59,714 nucleotides of DNA from an uncultured Clostridia bacterium (GTDB taxonomy: Bacteria; Bacillota; Clostridia; Oscillospirales; Ruminococcaceae): contig CALXGT010000026.1 in NCBI GenBank assembly GCA_944387915.1, positions 1 to 59,714 on the forward strand. Direction: 5' to 3'. The notes beneath the pieces were generated by a model. That model was not told the DNA's origin and ran no database searches. It worked only from the letters and a program-made list of their open reading frames with translations. The position numbers and the translations under genes were made by a program. Below, piece by piece: positions 24,201 to 29,920 of this stretch (position 1 is its first letter; each line of letters begins with the position of its first letter).

Positions 24201-24460
24201 CCAATTCGGTGAAAAATATCTCCGAAGATCCGAATAATAACGCCCTTACCCTATTAGACAGCGGCAAGATTGACTACGTCATCTCCACCTCCAAGCATGG
24301 CCGCCAGCCCACTTTGGACAGTGTCCGTCTCCGGAGAAAAGCGGTAGAACGGTCTATCTGCTGTCTCACCTCACTGGATACCGCCAATGCGGTGCTCAAC
24401 TGTCTGGCTATGGAAAAGACCATCGACGATGTGGAGCTTGTAGACATTACTACCCTTTGA
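21263..24460 (+). CDS. carB: Carbamoyl-phosphate synthase large subunit
   Basis: Encodes 1065 aa, full length. Two ATP-grasp halves are visible, each opening with a GSGPI.IGQ motif (near residues 13 and 554), and an allosteric MGS-like domain occupies the last 130 residues (VLITVRDSDKEEVLEIA...). It makes carbamoyl phosphate from ammonia delivered by the small subunit. carA is not adjacent, nor are pyrB, pyrD or pyrE, so its partner must be encoded elsewhere. The first tiny unit's terminator after carB may also end this operon. Confidence 0.97.
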   Translation: MPLRSDIKKVLVIGSGPIVIGQAAEFDYAGTQACRALKEEGLEVVLINSNPATIMTDKAMADHIYIEPLTLDVVKRVILKEKPDSILSTLGGQTGLTLSMELAKEGFLDAHGVKLLGANPETIDKAEDRQSFKDTMEAIGQPVIPSKVVTTVEDAVAFAEEISYPVIVRPAFTLGGTGGGIAENEEELREIARNGLRLSPITQALIEKCISGWKEIEFEVIRDSKGNVITVCSMENFDPVGVHTGDSIVVAPAVTLSDKEYQMLRTAALDIISALKVEGGCNCQFALYPESFEYAVIEVNPRVSRSSALASKATGYPIAKVAAKIAIGYTLDEIKNAVTGNTYACFEPALDYLVVKFPKWPFDKFVYAKRTLGTQMKATGEVMAIAPTFEEGIMKAVRSAELGLTTLSMPEFADKTAEELRPLLSHIDDQRIFVVYEALKKGISIEEIHQITWIDEWFLGKLLHLAKAEEALIGADLNEEQLLEYKRLGFLDSTIEKLTGRKIPKKIYAGYKMVDTCAAEFAAETPYFYSSYESENEALEFIKEKDSHKKKIIVFGSGPIRIGQGIEFDYCSVHCVWALKEEGCEAIIANNNPETVSTDFDTGDRLYFDPLTQEDVANLIETEKPDGVIVQFGGQTAIKLTKFLDKTGVPILGSSADSIDEAEDRERFDALLSRCDIPRPQGFTVFTVEEALDAAHQLYYPVLMRPSYVLGGQNMIIAYSDDDIREYMAIIKHAGELDNPVLIDKYLMGTEVEVDAISDGEDFLIPGIMEHIERAGVHSGDSISVYPSQNLTSHIRRTLVEYTGRLAKALKVKGMINIQYVVYNHEVYVIEVNPRSSRTVPYISKVTGVPMVNLATKVILGHKLKDLGYGTGLYPESGYVAVKVPVFSFSKLNDVDTHLGPEMKSTGEVLGIAKTFDEALLKGLAASGTTLKKSGGVLITVRDSDKEEVLEIADRFASLGFTLYATSGTASKLNRNMIAANSVKNISEDPNNNALTLLDSGKIDYVISTSKHGRQPTLDSVRLRRKAVERSICCLTSLDTANAVLNCLAMEKTIDDVELVDITTL

Positions 24461-24476
24461 TTTCCAAAAATTTCCT

Positions 24477-24587
24477 GGAATAGGCGATGGATTTTTCCCC
24501 ATACTATAAATGCGAAGGATGATTTATCGCTTGTCTTTCGTAAACGAGAAACGCCTGCTGGGCAAATGCCCTTCAGGCGTTTTTATT
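24477..24587 (+). ncRNA. Tiny transcription unit 1 with SigG-like promoter
   Basis: GGAATA (24477-24482), 17 bp, CATACTA (24500-24506) closely matches the SigG/SigF consensus. About 40 bp later the stem AAACGCCTG (24549-24557) pairs with CAGGCGTTT (24574-24582), followed by T-rich sequence. The predicted transcript is about 75 nt. No convincing peptide with a ribosome binding site was found. Confidence 0.5.
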
Positions 24588-24592
24588 TTCTT

Positions 24593-24699
24593 CGGATAAA
24601 TGAAAAAACAAGGCGCATACTATATTCGCGGAAGATGGTAAAATGCTTCCGTTTAAAAGCGCCTGCTCGCCTTCCTTAATGGCGAACAGGCGCTTTTCC
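24593..24699 (+). ncRNA. Tiny transcription unit 2 with SigG-like promoter
   Basis: CGGATA (24593-24598), 17 bp, CATACTA (24616-24622). The terminator stem is AAAAGCGCCTG (24655-24665) with CAGGCGCTTTT (24687-24697). The transcript would begin with a GCGGAAGA stretch similar to the starts of units 1 and 3. Same spacing and architecture as unit 1. Confidence 0.5.
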
Positions 24700-24716
24700 T
24701 TTCCCGCAAATTCCCA

Positions 24717-24830
24717 TGCGTATCTTTTTTCAAAAAGCCGATACTACCTACGCGGGAGAAAATACAAAGATTGAAAAAGCGTTTGCAAAAAAACTCCCGA
24801 AAGCGCCGTTTATCTAAAACGGCGCTTTTA
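24717..24830 (+). ncRNA. Tiny transcription unit 3 with SigG-like promoter
   Basis: TGCGTA (24717-24722), 17 bp, GATACTA (24740-24746). The terminator stem is AAAGCGCCGTTT (24800-24811) with AAACGGCGCTTT (24817-24828). A basic 28-residue frame from TTG at about 24768 (MKKRLQKNSRKRR...) is possible, but the ribosome-site spacing is long. Weaker promoter match than units 1 and 2. Confidence 0.42.
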
Positions 24831-24841
24831 TTATACAAAAA

Positions 24842-24861
24842 AGGCCGGCAGTTGCCGGCCT
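24842..24861 (-). terminator. Terminator of the ylxM-ffh-rpsP-khpA operon
   Basis: AGGCCGGCA and TGCCGGCCT form a 9-bp stem; on the minus strand TTTTTTG follows. It lies 10 bp beyond the khpA stop. Confidence 0.88.
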
Positions 24862-24871
24862 GAAAAAACGT

Positions 24872-25105
24872 TTACGCGATCTCCACCATAATTTTTTCCC
24901 CTTTTTGAGAGGCAACGGAACGCATAATGACCCGGATCGCCTTGGCAATCCGTCCTTGTTTTCCAATAACTCTTCCCATATCGGCGGGAGCCACGCTTAA
25001 ATGATAAACAATAATTCCTTCCTCATTGGGTTCGTCTACCGAAACCGAAACGGCTTCCTTATCTTCGACCAACCCTTTCGCTAAGGTAAGCAATAAGTCC
25101 TGCAT
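24872..25105 (-). CDS. khpA: KH-domain RNA-binding protein KhpA
   Basis: Encodes 77 aa from ATG 25105 with AAAGGAA upstream. Most of the protein is a KH domain, with the GxxG loop in MGRVIGKQGRIAKAIR (about 43-58). KhpA pairs with KhpB and binds RNA, affecting cell elongation in some Firmicutes. It follows rpsP as usual, but rimM, trmD and rplS, which often come next, are absent and a terminator closes the operon. Confidence 0.93.
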   Translation of the reverse strand: MQDLLLTLAKGLVEDKEAVSVSVDEPNEEGIIVYHLSVAPADMGRVIGKQGRIAKAIRVIMRSVASQKGEKIMVEIA

Positions 25106-25149
25106 AGTATTTCCTTTCCGCAACATGCGCTAAACGCCGATCCGGCTAC

Positions 25150-25174
25150 AAAAATACCGTGCCACGGCACGGTA
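25150..25174 (-). terminator. Hairpin between rpsP and khpA
   Basis: TACCGTGCC (25155-25163) and GGCACGGTA (25166-25174) form a tight hairpin, followed on the minus strand by TTTTTG. It may lower khpA expression relative to rpsP by partial termination, or protect the rpsP mRNA 3' end. Confidence 0.65.
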
Positions 25175-25209
25175 CTCTCGGTTGAACGCTTTCTTTCCGC
25201 AAACGAAGC

Positions 25210-25452
25210 TTACTGCTCGGAAGCAATCTTTAAAATCTTCTTTACGGTATCGGTAGGCTGCGCGCCGGTGGCAATCCATTTGTTTGCCTTTTCAACGTCC
25301 ACTTTGATGACGCTGGGGTTTTTCGTCGGATCGTAGTAACCGAGTTCCTCGATAAACCGTCCGTCTCTGGGATACCGAGAGTCGGCGACAACAATGCGGT
25401 AAAAGGGAGCTTTCTTGCTGCCCATTCTGCGCATTCTGATTTTAACGGCCAT
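25210..25452 (-). CDS. rpsP: 30S ribosomal protein S16
   Basis: Encodes 80 aa starting [21 protein letters not shown], the conserved S16 N-terminus. ATG 25452 sits 6 bp after AGGAGGTGA; the GTG 9 bp upstream overlaps the ribosome site. Standard gene order after ffh. Confidence 0.98.
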   Translation of the reverse strand: MAVKIRMRRMGSKKAPFYRIVVADSRYPRDGRFIEELGYYDPTKNPSVIKVDVEKANKWIATGAQPTDTVKKILKIASEQ

Positions 25453-25503
25453 GATAGTCACCTCCTGCTTGAATTTTTATGGTAACAGCTTTCGCTGGTA
25501 CGA

Positions 25504-26835
25504 CTAAAACAAATTGGGCAAACGCATCCTCCGTTTTCCCTTTTTTCCTCCGCCGGACATTTTTTTCATCATCTGCCGCATCTGTTCGAACTGCTTGAGC
25601 AAACGATTGACGTCCTCTACCCGCGTCCCGCTTCCGGCGGCAATCCGACGTTTCCGGGAAGGATTGATGATGGAAGGCTTCTCCCGTTCCTTTTTGGTCA
25701 TAGAGGTGATGATCGCCTCTATAACCACCAATTGATGATCGTCCACAGCCGCGTCATCGATCTTTCCGGACAATCCCGGAATCATAGAAAGAATCTGCTT
25801 CATCGACCCCATCTTTTTGATCTGGTGCATCTGTTCCAGCAGATCATTCATGTCAAAGTTGTTTTCTTTGATTTTGCTGCTGAGCTTTGCCGCTTCCTTG
25901 GCGTCTACCGTGTTCTGCGCTTTTTCGATGAGGGTTAACACATCCCCCATTCCTAAAATTCTCGACGCCATCCGGGCGGGATGAAACGGCTCTAAATCTC
26001 CGATTTTTTCCCCGGTTCCGACGAACTTAATAGGCTTTCCGGTCACTTCCCGAACGGAAATCGCGGCGCCGCCTCGGGTATCGGAATCCAATTTCGTCAA
26101 AATCACACCGGTAATAGGAAGGGCGTTGTTGAAGGTTTCGGCCACATTGACTGCGTCCTGACCGGTCATAGAGTCAATCACCAGCAAAATCTCGTTGGGA
26201 GAAACGGCGGCTTCTATTTTTTTCAGCTCTTCCATAAGCACTTCATCGATGTGAAGCCGGCCGGCGGTATCAATAATCAAAAGATCGTATCCATGATCCT
26301 TGGCGTACTTTAACGCCTCTGTGGCGATCTTTACCGGATCAATCTGGCCCATTTCAAAGACCTTGGCGCCTGCTCTCTCTCCCACGATTGAAAGCTGCTC
26401 GATAGCGGCGGGACGATAGATGTCGCAAGCCGCGAGCATGGGACGATGCCCCTGATCCTTAAAATATTTCGCCAGTTTTGCGGCGTGGGTGGTTTTACCG
26501 CTTCCTTGAAGGCCGCACATCAGCACGACGCAGGGAGGCTTGCTCGGGAATTCGATTCTGGCGTTTTCCGTTCCCATAAGCGCCGTCAATTCTTCATCAA
26601 CGATCTTAATAACCTGCTGCGCGGGCGTAAGACTTTCCAGTACCGCCTGGCCAACCGCCCGTTCGCTCACCGAAGCGACGAATTTTTTCACTACCTTGTA
26701 GCTCACATCCGCTTCCAAAAGCGCCAAGCGAACTTCCCGCATCGCTTCCTTAATGTCCGATTCGTTTAACTTTCCTTTCCCCCGCAGTTTTTTAAACGCG
26801 GCGGAAAGCTTATCGGAAAGGCTCTCAAAAGCCAA
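25504..26835 (-). CDS. ffh: Signal recognition particle protein Ffh
   Basis: Encodes 443 aa. The N-terminal helical domain is followed by the GTPase G domain with GLQGSGKTTHAAKLA (about 107-121), DTAGR (about 190-194) and TKLDSDTRGG (about 247-256), then the M domain with RRIAAGSGTRVEDVN (about 395-409). The C-terminus, KMSGGGKKGKRRMRLP, is basic and shorter in Met than some. It binds 4.5S RNA and signal peptides and docks with FtsY. Co-transcribed with ylxM. Confidence 0.98.
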   Translation of the reverse strand: MAFESLSDKLSAAFKKLRGKGKLNESDIKEAMREVRLALLEADVSYKVVKKFVASVSERAVGQAVLESLTPAQQVIKIVDEELTALMGTENARIEFPSKPPCVVLMCGLQGSGKTTHAAKLAKYFKDQGHRPMLAACDIYRPAAIEQLSIVGERAGAKVFEMGQIDPVKIATEALKYAKDHGYDLLIIDTAGRLHIDEVLMEELKKIEAAVSPNEILLVIDSMTGQDAVNVAETFNNALPITGVILTKLDSDTRGGAAISVREVTGKPIKFVGTGEKIGDLEPFHPARMASRILGMGDVLTLIEKAQNTVDAKEAAKLSSKIKENNFDMNDLLEQMHQIKKMGSMKQILSMIPGLSGKIDDAAVDDHQLVVIEAIITSMTKKEREKPSIINPSRKRRIAAGSGTRVEDVNRLLKQFEQMRQMMKKMSGGGKKGKRRMRLPNLF

Positions 26836-26858
26836 AGGAATTCCCCCCTTCCCTAAAA

Positions 26859-27230
26859 TTAAAAGGTTTCGGTATATTCTTTCAACAAAGCGGAAATTTC
26901 ATGAATTCCCCGATCAATCTCTAAAGAAGTGACCGCCCCTTTATTGACATGGTCAATCTCATCACACAAAAACTGGACCCGCTCATTTAACGACACAAGC
27001 CGTTCAAACTTTCCGAGAAATCCAAGGGCTTTTTCCATCTCCCGCATAAAATCCTCGCCGCGCTTGATGTTATCCCGGACGCCCTGTCGGGTAATTCCTT
27101 CATGCTCCGCGATTTCAGAAAGAGAGAGATCCTGGTTGTAATAAAGATCGATGACGTCCCGCTGCTTTTCGGTAAGCATCGGCCCATAAATATCCAAAAG
27201 CAGAGAAACCGTTAAATCCTTATCCGCCAA
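26859..27230 (-). CDS. ylxM: YlxM/p13-type SRP-associated HTH protein
   Basis: Encodes 123 aa with a sigma-factor-like helix-turn-helix (LTEKQRDVIDLYYNQDLSLSEIAEHEGITRQGVRDNI, given in part; about 18-55). This family always sits upstream of ffh and is proposed to modulate the SRP. It starts the minus-strand operon behind a consensus promoter. Confidence 0.93.
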   Translation of the reverse strand: MADKDLTVSLLLDIYGPMLTEKQRDVIDLYYNQDLSLSEIAEHEGITRQGVRDNIKRGEDFMREMEKALGFLGKFERLVSLNERVQFLCDEIDHVNKGAVTSLEIDRGIHEISALLKEYTETF

Positions 27231-27260
27231 AATTCTTCCCTCCTCTCAAAAACCTTCCCT

Positions 27261-27289
27261 ATTATATCGAATTTTTTACATCCTGTCAA
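27261..27289 (-). promoter_or_regulatory. Promoter of the ylxM-ffh operon
   Basis: Minus strand TTGACA (27289-27284), 17 bp, TATAAT (27266-27261): a perfect consensus SigA promoter. Confidence 0.92.
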
Positions 27290-27338
27290 GTAATTTCCTT
27301 TACAGAATTGATAAATTTTTTTCTCAGGAGGCCTTTTT

Positions 27339-27848
27339 ATGATTTGGAATCTAATTGGAGAAGCTCAAGCGCAAAAAGCGGCCGCTTATTTTCGGCAATT
27401 GCTCCTCTCCCATTATACGATTATTGAAACATGGGACCAGGGAGTCGCTTTTTCCCAAGGAAACAAAGAACCGATTTTTCTTGCGGTTTCCTCTCTCCCA
27501 TGCCATTTTCCCTCTCCATGTTTATATCTGCCCATGGATGACTGGAACCGAAAGGGAGATTTTCCGAAGCATTCAGTCATCTGCGTTTTCTCCGGCTTTT
27601 CCTCCCTTTTGGATGCGCTGAAAGGGAAAACGCCCCACCTTATGACCTACGGCGAAGATCCCGCCGACGATTTCTATTTTGAGTCCAAAAACGGGCGCGT
27701 TTTCGTCAAACCCAAAAAGCGGCTCAAGCCTCTTTTTGTCCACCCATCCTTTTCCCTTCCCACTCCGGTTGCTTTCCCCTTTGACTGCCCGTCCTTGACG
27801 GAAGCCGCCGTAACTCTTCTTCTCCTCTCCGGCCAGTTGCCAAAATAA
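27339..27848 (+). CDS. Hypothetical protein, 169 aa
   Basis: AGGAGG lies 8 bp before ATG. I do not recognise a family. It has no signal peptide or membrane segment and is rich in Phe, Pro and Ser. The middle part (SVICVFSGFSSLLDALKG) could be a beta-alpha unit; no catalytic motif is visible. It lies divergent from ylxM and 89 bp upstream of the acetyltransferase gene, which has its own promoter. Confidence 0.7.
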   Translation: MIWNLIGEAQAQKAAAYFRQLLLSHYTIIETWDQGVAFSQGNKEPIFLAVSSLPCHFPSPCLYLPMDDWNRKGDFPKHSVICVFSGFSSLLDALKGKTPHLMTYGEDPADDFYFESKNGRVFVKPKKRLKPLFVHPSFSLPTPVAFPFDCPSLTEAAVTLLLLSGQLPK

Positions 27849-27884
27849 TCAAAAAAAATTTTCAGCTTTCGCCATCTTCAACGA

Positions 27885-27913
27885 TTGCGCCGCGTTTGGA
27901 AATTTGATACAAT
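27885..27913 (+). promoter_or_regulatory. Promoter of the arylamine N-acetyltransferase gene
   Basis: TTGCGC (27885-27890), 17 bp, TACAAT (27908-27913), 24 bp before the start codon. Confidence 0.6.
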
Positions 27914-27937
27914 AAAAGAAAAAACAGGAGAATGCTT

Positions 27938-28711
27938 ATGACAGAAAGTCAGCTTCAGGAATATTTTGCCCGAATCCATTACACCCCCAAGGACTCCGAA
28001 ACCGAAGAAGAGATTTTAAAAAATCTCCACCGAAACCATGCCTTTCATATCCCTTTTGAAAATATGGACGTCTATCGGAAAATGACGGTGTCTTTAGACG
28101 AAGATGCCCTTTTTGAGAAACTCGTCCGCCAAAAGCGAGGCGGTTACTGTTTCGAAATGAACGGGCTTTTTTATTTTGTTCTTCTCTCTATGGGCTACAC
28201 TGTCCATTCCGTTTTGGCGAGAATCGGCGGGAAAGACCGGCCGTTTGGAGGACTGACCCATCGAATGAACGTCGTTTTCCTTTCAAACGGAACCAAATGG
28301 GCGGCGGACGTAGGATACGGCGGAGACGGCCTTATAGAGCCGGTTCTGATTTCCGAAACGCCTACCGTCTCCTTCGGAAGGACCTACCGGGTCATTCGAA
28401 AGGAGGATGATCTTATGAAGTATCATCTTCAGGTCTTGTCCGACGGCGAGTTTGTCAACCAGTTTTGCTTCAACGAAGAGCCGAATCAGCAAAAGGATTT
28501 CGAAATCTGCAATTTCTACACCAACTGCCATCCTGATTCCGGCTTTCGTCAGAGGGTCATGTGTACCCTTCCTACGCCGGAGGGCCGAATCTCCATTTCC
28601 GACGACCGACTAAGAGTGGTGCGAAACGGGGAAATTTCCGATACCTTTTTTCCGCCGGAGTCCTTAAAGGACATTTTATCTGCCCATTTTGACATTCACA
28701 TCGACATTTGA
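27938..28711 (+). CDS. Arylamine N-acetyltransferase
   Basis: Encodes 257 aa from ATG 27938, 7 bp after AGGAG; the ATG at 27932 is too close to that site. The catalytic triad is visible: Cys in RGGYCFEMNGLF (about residue 69), His in LTHRMNVVF (about 109) and Asp in AADVGYGGDG (about 124). It transfers acetyl from CoA to aromatic amines or hydrazines. The last 43 codons occur a second time at 29734-29864 with only synonymous changes, so the 3' part belongs to a recombination mosaic. Confidence 0.93.
   Translation: MTESQLQEYFARIHYTPKDSETEEEILKNLHRNHAFHIPFENMDVYRKMTVSLDEDALFEKLVRQKRGGYCFEMNGLFYFVLLSMGYTVHSVLARIGGKDRPFGGLTHRMNVVFLSNGTKWAADVGYGGDGLIEPVLISETPTVSFGRTYRVIRKEDDLMKYHLQVLSDGEFVNQFCFNEEPNQQKDFEICNFYTNCHPDSGFRQRVMCTLPTPEGRISISDDRLRVVRNGEISDTFFPPESLKDILSAHFDIHIDI
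28581..28711 (+). repeat. Diverged direct repeat, copy 1 (acetyltransferase 3' end)
   Basis: This 131-bp segment recurs at 29734-29864. About eight bases differ and each difference is synonymous (including TGA versus TAA). The pair brackets the GNAT gene. Confidence 0.9.
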
Positions 28712-28756
28712 TGGATAAACACCGAGAATTCCAAACGCGATGGTTGCAAAGTACCG

Positions 28757-28790
28757 CAAGCGCAGCAGGTCATCTACTGCGCTTGTTTTT
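28757..28790 (+). terminator. Terminator after the acetyltransferase gene
   Basis: CAAGCGCAG-CAG (28757-28768) pairs with CTA-CTGCGCTTG (ending 28785), followed by TTTTTG. It belongs to the inserted segment, since the second repeat copy is followed by a different terminator. Confidence 0.75.
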
Positions 28791-28866
28791 GTTATTTTAG
28801 CTACCCGAAATCCAGGTACAAAAGCGCCGGATAACCCATCGTTTTTACAAATAAGGAGCGCAAACC

Positions 28867-29724
28867 ATGCTTAAAGTATGTACAGAGCAAGACTATGAAC
28901 GATATGCAGAATTTGCATATACGCTTGCCACTGACCAATCAAAATCGGGATACCCCACTTACAGCGACGGGATTAAAACGAAAGAGATGTTTTTCGAGCG
29001 GAGCTTAAAGGCTTTCTCACGGGACACGGAAGAGATTCTTCTGTTTGAACATGAAGGGACCGTGAAAGGATGGATTCACTATTATTACCTGCCAAGCGAC
29101 CAGTATTTATCGACCGTAAGCTGTAATATCAGTTCCCATACAGGAGAAGCGTTACAGGAATTTCTCGAATTTGCGCAGGAAAAATTCAAAGGATACGACC
29201 TGCTTTTCGGTTACTCAAAGGACAATCAGGATGCAATACGCTTTTTATCCACTCATGGCTTTCAACGAATAGAAGAAAGCTATAATAACACCGCTTTTCT
29301 AAGGGAAATGGCGCCGTTTGCGGTAAGTGACGATATCATTCACATTACAAAAGACAATTATGAATATTTTCGCCTTCTGCACAGCAAAGTCGAAGAGAAT
29401 ATGTACTGGAACTCGGATAGAATCTACACCGATATGGATCACTGGGTTATTCTTGCCAAAATTCATAAAGGGGAAGCGGTTGGCAGCGTGTATTTTACCA
29501 CTGTCGGCAACGACTGGTTTGAAATATTTGGTATCGATATGAAGGATGGTTGCTGGAACCCTTCGATTTTTCGAGAGCTTTTGGAAGGGGCGCTGAATGC
29601 CGCCCAAAAACGCGGTGGGAAATACCTGACATTTTTTTGTAACGAAGAAGAGCAAAACATGGTAAGCGAACTTGGCTTTACCTGCGTCGGCGAATATGTT
29701 TGCTATCAAAAACGCCTGATTTGA
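28867..29724 (+). CDS. Double-domain GNAT family acetyltransferase
   Basis: Encodes 285 aa, AAGGAG upstream. The N-terminal half (FAYTLATDQS ... LFGYSKDNQDAIRFLSTHGFQRI) and the C-terminal half (VGSVYFTTVGNDWFEIFGIDM ... LLEGALNAAQKRGGKYLTFF) are both GNAT-like, though CoA-binding motif A is degenerate in each. The acceptor is unknown. It lies between two copies of the arylamine acetyltransferase 3' end, so it arrived, or its neighbour was replaced, by homologous recombination. Confidence 0.8.
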   Translation: MLKVCTEQDYERYAEFAYTLATDQSKSGYPTYSDGIKTKEMFFERSLKAFSRDTEEILLFEHEGTVKGWIHYYYLPSDQYLSTVSCNISSHTGEALQEFLEFAQEKFKGYDLLFGYSKDNQDAIRFLSTHGFQRIEESYNNTAFLREMAPFAVSDDIIHITKDNYEYFRLLHSKVEENMYWNSDRIYTDMDHWVILAKIHKGEAVGSVYFTTVGNDWFEIFGIDMKDGCWNPSIFRELLEGALNAAQKRGGKYLTFFCNEEEQNMVSELGFTCVGEYVCYQKRLI

Positions 29725-29733
29725 AACCGATAA

Positions 29734-29864
29734 AGGGACGAATTTCCATTTCCGACGACCGACTCCGAGTGGTGCGAAACGGGGAAATTTCCGATACCTT
29801 TTTTCCGCCGGAGTCCTTAAAGGACATTTTATCTGCCCACTTTGACATCCACATCGACATCTAA
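29734..29864 (+). pseudogene. Orphan 3' end of a second arylamine N-acetyltransferase allele
   Basis: Encodes GRISISDDRLRVVRNGEISD...HFDIHIDI and stop, the same 43 residues as the end of the intact gene, with no start. All base differences from the intact copy are silent. It is joined to the GNAT 3' flank at about 29733 and retains its own terminator, as expected if it is the resident allele's tail left behind after gene replacement. Confidence 0.85.
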
Positions 29865-29865
29865 A

Positions 29866-29898
29866 AGAAAAAGGACGGTTTTACCGTCCTTTTTCTTT
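29866..29898. terminator. Terminator shared by the repeat tail and the RND gene
   Basis: AAAAAGGACGGT and ACCGTCCTTTTT form a 12-bp stem with A-rich and T-rich flanks, usable in both directions. The RND gene stop lies 23 bp to the right on the minus strand. Confidence 0.85.
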
Positions 29899-29920
29899 TG
29901 CTTCAGCACGAAAGCTGTTT

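Noticed and set aside
24653..24838. A 61-codon minus-strand frame across tiny units 2 and 3
   Set aside because: It runs through two terminator hairpins and has no start signal; the promoter-terminator modules explain the region better.
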